DNA of 58,264 nucleotides. Source: Actinokineospora inagensis DSM 44258 (lineage in GTDB: Bacteria; Actinomycetota; Actinomycetes; Mycobacteriales; Pseudonocardiaceae). The number at the start of each line of letters is the position of its first letter. The first letter of the stretch is position 1. Shown here piece by piece: positions 26,410 through 34,450 of the stretch. The DNA lies in contig NZ_AXWW01000052.1 of the NCBI RefSeq assembly GCF_000482865.1, forward strand, positions 1 to 58,264, read 5' to 3'. A program made the position numbers and the translations under genes. Below the pieces are notes generated by a model, which saw only the letters and a program-made list of their open reading frames with translations, ran no database searches and was not told the origin of the DNA.

Positions 26410-26436
26410 AACATAGCGCGAATCGCGGGTTGTCAA
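26410..26436 (-). promoter_or_regulatory. Promoter-like element in repeat copy B
   Basis: TTGACA, 15-nt spacer containing the palindrome CGCGATTCGCG, TATGTT, then CAGGAATGGGCCC. Confidence 0.45.
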
Positions 26437-26677
26437 GGGTGGTGGATGGCTACTTGTGCACAGCCGCAGCACATGTGGACAACTAGGCGAAGTCGCCGCT
26501 TGAAACGAGATTGCCCTGCGGCTTCTGGCGGTGAGTTCTGTGCTCCGAACCTGATCGCCTCGCAGGTCTCCGGTCGCGAGGACTGCCGGTGGATCGTGAC
26601 CCGGCACAGGGTTGACTTTGGCTTCACCCGGGTCCAGGCAGGGGCCCCCCCACCCGGGGGCCGGGGGCCCATTCCTG

Positions 26678-26704
26678 AACATAGCGCGAATCACGGGCTG
26701 TCAA
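26678..26704 (-). promoter_or_regulatory. Promoter-like element in repeat copy C
   Basis: TTGACA, 15 nt, TATGTT. The spacer palindrome is broken by one base (CGTGATTCGCG). Confidence 0.45.
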
Positions 26705-26943
26705 GGGAGGTGATTGGCTGCCTGTGTATAGCGGTACCGCTTGTGGACAACTGGCCAGAGTCGCCGTTGGCACGGGATTGCCCTGCGGCTTCTGGCGGTG
26801 GTTTCTGTGCTCAGGACGTGACTGCTTCGCGGCTTCCTGGTCGCGAGTCTGTTGGTGGATCGTGACCCGGCACAGGGTTGACTTTGGCTTCACCCGGGTC
26901 CAGGCAGGGGCCCACCCACCCGGGGGCCGGGGGCCCATTCCTG

Positions 26944-26970
26944 AACATAGCGCGAATCGCGAGCTGTCAA
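26944..26970 (-). promoter_or_regulatory. Promoter-like element in repeat copy D
   Basis: TTGACA, 15 nt with CGCGATTCGCG, TATGTT. Confidence 0.45.
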
Positions 26971-27164
26971 GGGAGGCGGGTGGCTGCTTGTGCATAGCCG
27001 GCGCATTTGTGGACAAGTGGGCAGAGCCGCTGGTCGGAACGGTAGATCGTGACCTGCGGTGGCAGGCGACCCACGATCGGGGACCTCGCGCCGGGGGGTT
27101 GACTTTGGCTTCACCCGGGTGCACGCAGGGGCCCGCCCACCCGGGGGCCGGGGGCCCATTCCTG

Positions 27165-27191
27165 AAACTACCGCGACAAGCGTCTTGTCAA
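27165..27191 (-). promoter_or_regulatory. Promoter-like element in repeat copy E
   Basis: TTGACA, 15 nt, TAGTTT. The spacer differs most from the others, yet both hexamers and the spacing are kept. Confidence 0.42.
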
Positions 27192-27348
27192 GGGGGCGGC
27201 GGCCTGACCTGTGGATGGCTCACATGACTGTGGATGACCGGGTCCGTGGACAGAACCTGGTCAACCTGCCCGAGCGGTGAGCCGGTCCGCCCAGCGGCGG
27301 ATTACCGTCGGTGGTGGCCAACCCGGGCGAGCAGAGAGGAGATCCACC

Positions 27349-27384
27349 ATGGAGACCGAACTACCCGGCTCGTCACCGCGGTGA
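27349..27384 (+). CDS. Candidate 11-aa leader peptide upstream of Crp/Fnr gene
   Basis: An ATG with a strong AGAGAGGAG site 7 nt upstream opens a 12-codon frame (METELPGSSPR, stop). It lies 75 bp before the Crp/Fnr start. It may be a leader peptide or simply a relic start; there is no further evidence of translation. Confidence 0.25.
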   Translation: METELPGSSPR

Positions 27385-27459
27385 TCGTCCAGCCTCGGTG
27401 GCGCACCGTGCGCCCGGCCGCCATGATCACAGGGGTCGGGCGGCGGTGAAGGGTGGCCC

Positions 27460-28161
27460 ATGCGACTTCCCAGTGACCTGGTGGCCGAGTCCCTGATGGC
27501 CTACCTGACCGAGGAAGACCGCGCGCACGTGGTCGGCCTGGGCCCGCACCGGGTCTTCGGCGCCGGTGAGACGCTGCTGCGCCAGGGCGACCCGACCGAC
27601 CACGTGTTGGTCCTGCTGCACGGCTGGACCCGGGTGCTGTCCCGCCGCGCGGACGGCCAGACCGTGTTGATCGCCTTCCGCGGTCCCGGCGACGTCCTCG
27701 GTGATCTCGCCGCCCTGCACGGGTGGGTTCGCACGGCCGACGTGGAGAGCCTGGACGAGGTGACCGCGGTGCAGTTGCGCGCGCAGGAGTTCGGCGCGCT
27801 GCTCGACCAGCGCCCGTCGGTCGCCCTCGCGATGATCAAACAGTTGGCGTCCCGGTTGCGCGAGGCGGAGAACGCCCGCGCCGACTTCGCCACCATGCAC
27901 GTCACCGAGCGGGTCGCGACCTACCTGCTGTGGCTCTCCCGCACCTACGGCGTGCGGACCGACACCGGCGTCGCGCTGCGTGTCCCGTTCACCCAGCAGG
28001 ATGTCGCCAACCGGGTGGGCGCCTCGCTGCGGGCGGTGGCCAGGGCGTTCGCCGTGCTGCGCGACCGCGGCATCGTCATCAACACCCGCAGGCAGACCGT
28101 GATCGCCCGACCGGACGTGCTGCGCGCCTTCGTCCGCGACATGCCAAATGGCATGGACTGA
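27460..28161 (+). CDS. Crp/Fnr-family transcriptional regulator
   Basis: The 233-aa protein has a cNMP-binding domain (HRVFGAGETLLRQGDPTDHVLVLLHGWTRV and RGPGDVLGDLAALHG), the long dimer helix (LASRLREAENARADFATMHVTERV), and a Crp-type helix-turn-helix (VPFTQQDVANRVGASLRAVARAFAVLRDRGIV). There are no Fnr-type cysteines, so a small ligand is likelier than an iron-sulfur sensor. A GAAGGG site precedes the ATG. It is transcribed away from the repeat array and could respond to the product of the cyclase-like gene at 24600. Confidence 0.9.
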   Translation: MRLPSDLVAESLMAYLTEEDRAHVVGLGPHRVFGAGETLLRQGDPTDHVLVLLHGWTRVLSRRADGQTVLIAFRGPGDVLGDLAALHGWVRTADVESLDEVTAVQLRAQEFGALLDQRPSVALAMIKQLASRLREAENARADFATMHVTERVATYLLWLSRTYGVRTDTGVALRVPFTQQDVANRVGASLRAVARAFAVLRDRGIVINTRRQTVIARPDVLRAFVRDMPNGMD

Positions 28162-28242
28162 GCGCGCCAAACGTCATCGCGGCGCCGTTGTCCCAGGGGC
28201 ATCCTTGATCCTGCGAGCGGGAGATCCTGGGAGGGGATCGGG

Positions 28243-28341
28243 ATGAGGATGTTGATGACGGTCGGCTCGGTCGCGCGGATCGGTTTCTGGCTTTTCCTTG
28301 CCGGGCTCGGTTCCGGCATGTTGCTGGTGCTCGGGCTCTGA
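28243..28341 (+). CDS. 32-aa single-helix membrane peptide (candidate)
   Basis: An ATG with GGGAGGGGATCGGG upstream opens a 32-codon frame: a short polar start (MRMLMTVGSVARIG) followed by an uninterrupted hydrophobic helix rich in Leu and Gly. It lies 82 bp after the Crp/Fnr stop on the same strand. The shape suggests a small regulatory membrane protein or a type I toxin-like peptide. No family is recognised. Confidence 0.4.
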   Translation: MRMLMTVGSVARIGFWLFLAGLGSGMLLVLGL

Positions 28342-28419
28342 CCCGGTCCGCACGAGGGTAAATCCGCTGTTCGACTCGGGCTGGAGGCTGCCCGAAATCC
28401 GGAGGAGGTGTGTCGCGCC

Positions 28420-28467
28420 ATGGAGAGCCACTTGGTCGGTTGGCTGCACGCGTTGTTGCTGGTGTGA
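28420..28467 (+). CDS. 15-aa hydrophobic peptide (candidate)
   Basis: GGAGGAGG lies 9-10 nt before an ATG that opens MESHLVGWLHALLLV and a stop. A strong hairpin follows at 28471. The excellent ribosome site on so short a frame is notable, but translation is unproven. Confidence 0.3.
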   Translation: MESHLVGWLHALLLV

Positions 28468-28470
28468 GCG

Positions 28471-28504
28471 GCGCTCGCCGGGCTGCCGGGGAACCCGGCG
28501 AGCG
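28471..28504 (+). terminator. Strong hairpin after the small ORFs
   Basis: A perfect 12-bp stem GCGCTCGCCGGG with its complement around a 10-nt loop, starting 4 bp after the 15-codon frame. Confidence 0.65.
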
Positions 28505-28537
28505 CCCACTGAGCGGGGGGACAAGGGGGTGGTGTCC

Positions 28538-28575
28538 GGTCCGGGGTGAATAGCCCCGGGCCGGGCGCCCTTTTT
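28538..28575 (+). terminator. Intrinsic terminator with T-tract
   Basis: GGTCCGGGG pairs with CCCCGGGCC (one G-U pair) around TGAATAG, followed within 10 nt by TTTTT. It is the most canonical intrinsic terminator in the window and lies just downstream of the 28471 hairpin. Confidence 0.65.
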
Positions 28576-28682
28576 CCGGCCTGCCATGGTGTCCGGTATT
28601 TGTCCGGTGACGCCGGGTCGGGCTGGATTTGTCACTGGTAACGGGGTGCGGCACCCTGCGATCCTGGGATGGAGGAACAACC

Positions 28683-29681
28683 GTGCGCGCGCGGAAGGCT
28701 GGTGGCCGGGTGGGAGTCGAGATCGCCGATGTCGTCGCCGAGTTGAAGGAGATCCGGCGGGGCCGGGGCGTCCGCTCCGACGACCTGCACAGCCGGGTCG
28801 GCCCGGCGCTGCGGATGGCCTGCGGGATAACCGGTTTGGACGACCCGGCCCTGGTCCGGCGCAAGCTGGTGCTGAAGTTGACGCACCTGGGCGCCCGGCT
28901 GCCGTCGGATCTGAACCTGGCCGCCGACGCCGCCCTCGGCCTGCACAAGGAGGCCGACGGCGGCTTCCTCGACCAGCGGATCGACTGGCTGGCCACCCGG
29001 TTCGACCGCGACCCGCGCACCGCCCGCCGCCGGGTGGACAGCGCGTTCCAACTGCTGGCCGAACTGCTCTACGACGCCGGAATGCGCGACCAGCGCTCCG
29101 GCTCGTATTCCCCGGACGGGTGGTATGTCGAATCCCTGCGCGCCGCGCTGCGATTGGACCTGGATGTCCCGACGCTGACCGAGCAACGCCAGATCGTGGC
29201 CGCTGTGGACGAGTTGGACGAACTGGTCCTGTCCTTCAGCGCGCCGCGCGACCAGGCGATGCCACCGGACGGCCCGGAAATCCGTGCGGAAATCGCGTAT
29301 GGCGGCGAGATCGTCGAGGAACAGCGGGTTTCGTCCAGCCACACCCGGTTCATCGTGCGATTGCCGAGCCCGTTGAGCCTGGGCCAACGCCACGATTACA
29401 GCATCAAGTTCACGGCTTATCCGCGTTCCTGGATGCGCCCCTACTACGTTTTCACCCCGCTGCGCCGCTGCGAGGAGTTCACCGTCCGGGTCCGGTTCGA
29501 CCCGGCGACGCCACCGGACTCCGTGTGGCGGGTGAACGGGCTGCCCGCCAAGGCCTACGAGGACTTCGAACCCGGCGACGACCAGCTCACCATCGACCGG
29601 GTCGGCGACATCGCCCTGGAGTTCCACGACCTGCAACAGGGCCTCAGCTACGGCCTGCAATGGCGCAACCGCACGGACTGA
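28683..29681 (+). CDS. Uncharacterised protein with helical N-terminal and beta-rich C-terminal parts
   Basis: The 332-aa protein starts at a GTG with GGAGG upstream. Residues 1-120 are helical and basic (VVAELKEIRRGRGVRSDDLHSRVGPALRMACGI), with a further charged block near RFDRDPRTARRRVDSAFQLLAELLYD that looks like a DNA- or protein-binding helical domain. Residues 180-332 are beta-rich with several Trp/Tyr/Arg, suggesting a sandwich fold. There is no signal peptide or membrane helix. I do not recognise the family. It is transcribed alone and terminated by a bidirectional hairpin. Confidence 0.75.
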   Translation: MRARKAGGRVGVEIADVVAELKEIRRGRGVRSDDLHSRVGPALRMACGITGLDDPALVRRKLVLKLTHLGARLPSDLNLAADAALGLHKEADGGFLDQRIDWLATRFDRDPRTARRRVDSAFQLLAELLYDAGMRDQRSGSYSPDGWYVESLRAALRLDLDVPTLTEQRQIVAAVDELDELVLSFSAPRDQAMPPDGPEIRAEIAYGGEIVEEQRVSSSHTRFIVRLPSPLSLGQRHDYSIKFTAYPRSWMRPYYVFTPLRRCEEFTVRVRFDPATPPDSVWRVNGLPAKAYEDFEPGDDQLTIDRVGDIALEFHDLQQGLSYGLQWRNRTD

Positions 29682-29687
29682 CCCGGG

Positions 29688-29720
29688 GTGGTTGACCACT
29701 CGGAGCGAGCGGTCAACCAC
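29688..29720. terminator. Bidirectional terminator
   Basis: GTGGTTGACC and its complement (10-bp stem) lie between two convergent genes. Confidence 0.7.
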
Positions 29721-29727
29721 CATCGGG

Positions 29728-30855
29728 CTAAGCCCATTCGGGTAGGCGCGCGGCGATGTCCGCGGGGCTCGGCATGTCCGCGATCTCGTCCGCCAGGGTC
29801 GCGACGGCCTTGGCGATGGCCTCGTCGGTGAGCAGGGCGCTCGCGGTCTCGGTGATGGCGTCCGGGTTGACGTCGTCGCCGAGGAGCTGTCGGGCGGCGC
29901 CCGCGCCGGTGAACGTCTCGGCGTTGTCGAACTGGTCGGCGCCCTGGGGCAGGAACAGTTGCGGGACGCCCGCGGCGGCGGAACCCAGCGTGGTGCCGGA
30001 GCCGCCGTGGTGCACGACGAGGTCCACGTGTGGCAGCAGTTCGGCCTGCGGGACCCACGGCTGCACGGTGACGTTCGACGGCGGGTCGCCCAGGTCGGCC
30101 AGGGACACCGTCGGTCCGGCCGCGACGAGGACGCGGTGGCCGGTGGCGGCGAGGCCCTGGATGGCGGCGGTCAGCACCCGCGGGTTGCCGAACGCGGTGC
30201 CGAGGGTCAGGTAGATCAGCTTGTCCGGGTGGTCGGCCACCCAGTCCGGCAGCGCGCCGCCCTCGGCGAACGGCACCGGCCGCAGCGGGACCCGGTCCAG
30301 GAGCGGTCCGCCCGCGACGGGCTCGACCAGTGACGCCGGGTAGATGTCCAGGTACGGGTCGGTGAAGCCGAAGTCGACCTCTTGCTCGGCGAGCAGCGGC
30401 GGCAGGAACTCGCCCAGCGCCTCGACCAGCGCGGTCCCCTTGGTGATGCCGTGGCTGACGGCGGGCACGCCCTCCAGTCGCGCGGTGATCCCGCCGCCGA
30501 ACGCGGCCGACTCGTACACGACCAGGTCGAACCGCCGGGCGGCGACGACCGGCCGCAGGTCGGCGATCGTCTGCCGCGGCATGACCTCACCGAACACGCG
30601 GCGCGCGATGGCCGACGACTCCTCCTTGTCGAACTGGCTGGCCGAGCGGACCTCGGTGCCCGCGGCGGTGGCGAACGCGGCGCGCATGTCGCCGCCCGCG
30701 CGGATGAACTCGAACCCCAGTTTCTCCAGCGTGGGCTGGAAGTTGTCCCAGGTGGCGTAGCTGATCTCGTGGCCCGCCTGCTTGGCGGCGATGGCCAGCG
30801 GCAGCAGCGGGTAGGTGTGCCCGTGCGCGGGCAGGCTGTTGAAGAGGATCTTCAC
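29728..30855 (-). CDS. Macrolide-type (GT1, activator-independent) glycosyltransferase
   Basis: The 375-aa enzyme has the GT-B fold: an N-terminal acceptor domain starting VKILFNSLPAHGHTYPLLPLA, with the His of the HGH motif as likely catalytic base, and a C-terminal donor domain with HHGGSGTTLGSAAAGVPQLFLPQGADQFDNA, the nucleotide-sugar-binding signature. Relatives glycosylate macrolides, polyketides or phenolics, often for self-protection. No biosynthetic cluster surrounds it, so a detoxifying role is as likely as tailoring. I set the start at the GTG at 30855, where homology-like sequence begins. Confidence 0.85.
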   Translation of the reverse strand: MKILFNSLPAHGHTYPLLPLAIAAKQAGHEISYATWDNFQPTLEKLGFEFIRAGGDMRAAFATAAGTEVRSASQFDKEESSAIARRVFGEVMPRQTIADLRPVVAARRFDLVVYESAAFGGGITARLEGVPAVSHGITKGTALVEALGEFLPPLLAEQEVDFGFTDPYLDIYPASLVEPVAGGPLLDRVPLRPVPFAEGGALPDWVADHPDKLIYLTLGTAFGNPRVLTAAIQGLAATGHRVLVAAGPTVSLADLGDPPSNVTVQPWVPQAELLPHVDLVVHHGGSGTTLGSAAAGVPQLFLPQGADQFDNAETFTGAGAARQLLGDDVNPDAITETASALLTDEAIAKAVATLADEIADMPSPADIAARLPEWA

Positions 30856-30976
30856 AATTCCACGGTAGGCAATTTCGGCCCGCCGTGGGATGTGATTCGC
30901 GTGCATTGCGGCATATCGGTGAGAGATCAGCCGAAAAAGAGGCAATTCGTGCGCCGGGGCTGGACAACCGCCGAGA

Positions 30977-31558
30977 TCAGTGGGCAACGGGCGGCAGGTG
31001 AGCCGGGTCACCCACCGGCCAGTCCACCGGGTCGCCCAGCGGGATCAGGTCGGTGAGCTGCAGGACCGACCACGGCGACAGGTCCAGCGCGCCCGAGCTG
31101 ATCTCGTCGAGCAGCGTGGTCCACGCCACCCACCGAATACTGTCCACCTCGTCCGGATTGGGGTCCGGTTCGGTGTCGACGACCACCCGGTACACCGGGC
31201 ACATCTCGTTCTCCACGATTCCGTCCGGCATGGTCGCGCGGTAGCGGAACGCGGGCAGGACCAAGTCGAGTTTGTGCGGTCCGGGCAGGCCGAGTTCGTC
31301 GGTCAACCGGCGGCCGACCGCGTCGGCGACGGGTTCGCCGGGCAGCGGGTGCCCGCAGCACGAGTTCGTCCACACACCCGGCCAGGTCTTCTTGGTCAGG
31401 GCGCGGCGGGTCAGCAGGAACCGACCAGCGCCGTCGAACACGTAGCTGGAGAACGCCAGGTGCAGCGGAGTGCTGTCGTGGTGGACCGCGTACTTGTCCG
31501 CCGTGCCGACCTGGTTGCCCGCGTCGTCGAGGAGGACGACCTGTTCGCCGATTGTCAC
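30977..31558 (-). CDS. idi: Isopentenyl-diphosphate delta-isomerase, type 1
   Basis: The 193-aa Nudix-fold enzyme interconverts IPP and DMAPP, supplying the allylic starter for isoprenoids. The catalytic Cys lies in NSCCGHP (residues 66-71) and the catalytic Glu in ENEMCPVY (near 116-123); metal-binding His residues lie in the N-terminal [12 protein letters not shown] and the GHP segment. The length matches the family. It begins at a GTG. argS lies 94 bp upstream on the same strand; no other isoprenoid genes are present. Confidence 0.95.
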   Translation of the reverse strand: MTIGEQVVLLDDAGNQVGTADKYAVHHDSTPLHLAFSSYVFDGAGRFLLTRRALTKKTWPGVWTNSCCGHPLPGEPVADAVGRRLTDELGLPGPHKLDLVLPAFRYRATMPDGIVENEMCPVYRVVVDTEPDPNPDEVDSIRWVAWTTLLDEISSGALDLSPWSVLQLTDLIPLGDPVDWPVGDPAHLPPVAH

Positions 31559-31652
31559 CCGGCCACCATGCCGCCGCCCTCCGGCCGGGGCAACCCGTCC
31601 GCGCGACGCAACCCGGTCGCGGCGCCCGGTCCAACCGGACAGGGCAACCCGG

Positions 31653-33383
31653 TCACAGTTCGTGCGGTGCCTCGATGCCGAGCAGGCCGAGCCCGAGGGT
31701 GAGCGCGTCTGAGGTGACCTTGGTGAGCACCAGCCGCGACGCGCGGACCTCGGGGGCGACGTCGGCCCGCAGGATCGGGCAGTTGTCGTAGAACGTGGTG
31801 AAGGTGGACGCCAGGTCGTAGAGGTACCCGGTGACCTTGTGCGGCGCGTAGCCCTCGACGGCGGTGGCGATCGCGGCGGGCAGTTGCAGCAGCCGCAACA
31901 TCAGCGCCCGCTCGGCGGGGGCCGTCACCAGCACGTCGCCACCGGGGGCGGTCTCGGCCTTGCGCAGCACCGACTGGCACCGGGCGTTGGCGTACTGCAG
32001 GTAGACCGACGTGTTGCCCTCCTTGGCCAGCATCCGCGACCAGGTGAACACGTAGTCCTTCTCGCGGTCGTTGGACAGGTCGGCGTACTTGACCGCGCCG
32101 ATGCCCACCGCGCGCGCCACCTCCGCCTGCCGATCGGCGTCCAAAGAGGACCGCTCGGCGACGGTTTTCGCGGCCTGCTCAACGGCTTCGGCCAACAGCT
32201 CGGCCAGTTTCACCGACCCGCCCGCCCTGGTCCGGATGGTCTTGCCGTCCTCGCCGAGGATGGTGCCGAATCCGATGTGGACGGCCGTCTGCTCGTCGGT
32301 GAGGTACCCGGCCTGCCGGGACGCCGCGAAGACCATCTGGAAGTGCTGGGCCTGCGGGGTGCCGACCGCGTAGAGCAGGTCGGTCATGCCGCGCTCGATG
32401 GCCCAGTACCGGGTGGTCGCCATGTCGGTCGCCGCGTACCCGTAGCCGCCGTCGCTCTTGCGCACGATCAGCGGCAGCGGCTCGCCCTCCCGGTTGGTGA
32501 ACCCGGGCGGGAACACGCACACCGCGCCGTCGCTGATCTCGGTGAGACCCTTCTCGGTGAGCTCGTCGATCACCGTGTCCAGGTACGGGTTGTAGAAGCT
32601 CTCGCCGTAGACGTCCGCCGGGGCCAGTTCGATCCCCAACACCGCGTACACCTGCTGGAAGTGCCGGGTCGACTCGTCCACCAGCGCCCGCCACAACGTG
32701 AGGGTCTGCTCGTCGCCGCCCTGCAGCGCCACCACCCGCGCCCGCGCCCGGTCCACGAACCCCGGATCGGCGTCGAACTTGCGCCGCGCCTCCTGGTAGA
32801 ACCGGTTCAGGTCACTGATCTCCGCGTCGACCGCGTGCCCCTCGTCGAGCAGGTGCTCGATCAACATCCCGAACGGCGTACCCCAGTCCCCCAGGTGGTT
32901 GTGCGGCGTCACCTCGTGCCCGCTGAACCGCAGCAGCCGCAGCACCGCGTCCCCGATGATCGTCGACCGCACGTGCCCGATGTGCATCTCCTTGGCCACG
33001 TTCGGACTCGAGTAGTCCAACGCGAACCGCCTCGGCTCCGCGACGACCGGCACCCCGAGCCGCGCGTCCCCCAACAGCCCGCCGACCCGCGCGGCCAACC
33101 ACTCGTCCCGCAACCGCAGGTTGATGAACCCCGGCCCGGCCACCTCCGGCGCCTCAACCATGTCCGCCGAGTCCAAGTGATCCACAATCACCTGGGCCAC
33201 CTCCCGCGGCGCCTTCCCCACCCGCTTCGCCAGGCTCATGGCGGCGTTGCACTGGTAGTCAACACCTTCACGCGCAGACGGACGAATGACGGCGTCCACC
33301 GGAGCTACCTCAAGGCCCAGCCCGCGCCGCAACGCCCCGGCCACCCGCGTCCCCAGCTCCAGCCCGACATCCCCGTGCGCCAC
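31653..33383 (-). CDS. argS: Arginyl-tRNA synthetase
   Basis: The 576-aa class I synthetase charges tRNA-Arg. It has the N-terminal Add1 domain (residues 1-105), the Rossmann catalytic core with [17 protein letters not shown] (HIGH motif near 134-137), an insertion with YVFTWSRML, and the C-terminal anticodon-binding helical domain from about 455. The KMSKS loop is degenerate ([12 protein letters not shown]), as in many ArgRS enzymes, and does not indicate loss of function. This may be one of two argS copies in the genome, since it lacks the lysA/thrA neighbours often found in actinomycetes; that point is unverified. Confidence 0.94.
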   Translation of the reverse strand: MAHGDVGLELGTRVAGALRRGLGLEVAPVDAVIRPSAREGVDYQCNAAMSLAKRVGKAPREVAQVIVDHLDSADMVEAPEVAGPGFINLRLRDEWLAARVGGLLGDARLGVPVVAEPRRFALDYSSPNVAKEMHIGHVRSTIIGDAVLRLLRFSGHEVTPHNHLGDWGTPFGMLIEHLLDEGHAVDAEISDLNRFYQEARRKFDADPGFVDRARARVVALQGGDEQTLTLWRALVDESTRHFQQVYAVLGIELAPADVYGESFYNPYLDTVIDELTEKGLTEISDGAVCVFPPGFTNREGEPLPLIVRKSDGGYGYAATDMATTRYWAIERGMTDLLYAVGTPQAQHFQMVFAASRQAGYLTDEQTAVHIGFGTILGEDGKTIRTRAGGSVKLAELLAEAVEQAAKTVAERSSLDADRQAEVARAVGIGAVKYADLSNDREKDYVFTWSRMLAKEGNTSVYLQYANARCQSVLRKAETAPGGDVLVTAPAERALMLRLLQLPAAIATAVEGYAPHKVTGYLYDLASTFTTFYDNCPILRADVAPEVRASRLVLTKVTSDALTLGLGLLGIEAPHEL

Positions 33384-33399
33384 CCTGGCACCTCCTCAC

Positions 33400-33650
33400 C
33401 GTCACCCCCCACTATCCCAGCCCCACGCACCCCCTTTACCGCCCACCCTCACCCCCACCCCACCCACCGCCGCCCCCGTCCACCCCACACGTCCCGGTGA
33501 ACCCACCCCCACCCACTTGCCAAGCCACCCCCACCCCCCTACGGGCGGCCCCCACCCTCCCGGGGGCAGCCCTCGATGCCAGTCTACTGGCGGGGTCTGT
33601 CAAAAGATCTTGGACGATGGAGCGGAGGGGGCCTCCTGTGGATAACTTCT
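33400..33650. repeat. Intergenic module copy 3 with TGTGGATAA box
   Basis: A polypyrimidine tract of about 130 bp (several CCCCCACCC runs, G4-capable on the other strand) is followed by GGGCGGCCCCCACCC, a CCCGGGGG hairpin arm, GATGCCAGTCTACTGGC and, about 35 bp later, TGTGGATAA at 33637-33645. The order and spacing match copies 1 and 2 although the sequence has diverged. Confidence 0.7.
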
Positions 33651-33861
33651 GTCGCTGGGACGGGTGAACTCGGAGAGGGGGATGTGGTGGTGACCTGGGG
33701 ATGTGTGGCAGGTGGCTACCTGGCGGTTGGGCGTGAGCTGAGGTCGGGTGGCGACTCCGCTCGGCTTCGATCACAGGAGTCGTCGACGCGGGCGGTGCCC
33801 ACTCGGGAGGCCTGTTTGGCCTTGGCGACACGACCAGGAATCCGCCGCGGAACCCGCTCGG

Positions 33862-33960
33862 TCGAACCAGGACAGCTCGAACCAGGACAGCTCGAACCAG
33901 GACAGCTCGAACCAGGACAGCTCGAACCAGGACAGCTCGACCCAGGACAGCTCGACCCAA
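33862..33960. repeat. 15-bp tandem minisatellite
   Basis: Six full units of TCGAACCAGGACAGC (the last with ACC to CCC change) plus a partial seventh. As the unit is a multiple of three, all frames stay open (NQDSS, EPGQL or ELSWF repeats), but none is attached to a recognisable protein. The surrounding region 33650-34148 shows no gene. Confidence 0.88.
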
Positions 33961-34148
33961 CGGACCGGCTTGGCCTGAACTGGACTGTCTGGCCTGGCTC
34001 GACCTGACCGCGGGCAGGCTGGAGGCTGCCCGAACCGACTGGATCCAGACCGCGACATGCCCGAACCGGTTCCGACCACAGGCCAACTCGGCGCCACCAG
34101 GCTGCTCGGTTCGCTTCTCAACCGGACCGGCTCCAGGAGAGGTGGCAG

Positions 34149-34186
34149 TGGGGGCCACGGACCCGTGCGGTGGGCCGTGGCCCCCA
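34149..34186. terminator. Strong isolated hairpin
   Basis: A perfect 12-bp stem (TGGGGGCCACGG) around a 14-nt loop. It lies about 265 bp beyond the 3' end of the minus-strand permease gene and could end its transcript. Confidence 0.5.
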
Positions 34187-34450
34187 CGCCAATGGGAGCC
34201 CCGTGATTGGGACAGGCTCCAGGAGGGCTGGCTGGGGGAGGGCGCGGCGGTGGGGGTGGGCCACCGCCGTCGCCGGGTGTTCCCCTGGGGCGGGGGAGGC
34301 GCTCGGTGCAGGGTCTCCGGGTTGTCCAGCCCTCGTTGGAGTTCGCCGGATGGTTGAGCGGGGTTCTCCTTGCCGCGTGGAACGTTGTCAGTATTTGTTA
34401 ACCGGCGTGAACGCGGCAAGACGGTGGGTGGGGTTCCCGTTTCCCAGATC

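Larger units (their letters stand above)
26105..27290. repeat. Tandem array of five ~267-bp repeats (copies A-E)
   Basis: Copies begin at about 26105 (A), 26371 (B), 26641 (C), 26908 (D, shortened to ~220 bp) and 27128 (E, partial). The near-invariant core of ~70 bp has a GC-rich part (CCCACCCGGGGGCCGGGG then GCCCATTCCTGAA), an interrupted palindrome GCGCGAATCGCG and TTGTCAAGGG. About 40 bp later comes TGTGGACAA in A-D. The remainder of each unit is less conserved, and between B and C it is still clearly alignable. No long conserved reading frame spans the units. The array fills the whole space between two divergently oriented Crp/Fnr genes. A sixth copy lies in inverted orientation near 57925-58075. 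Confidence 0.9.

Noticed and set aside
26105-27290. CRISPR, integron or retron explanation for the 267-bp array
   Set aside because: No Cas, integrase or reverse transcriptase gene is present, and units are contiguous rather than spacer-separated.
31653-33383. argS as a pseudogene because KMSKS is missing
   Set aside because: A degenerate KMSKS loop is normal for many ArgRS enzymes; all other domains and the full length are intact.
33862-33960. CRISPR array
   Set aside because: Units are 15 bp and directly contiguous with no spacers; no cas genes are present.
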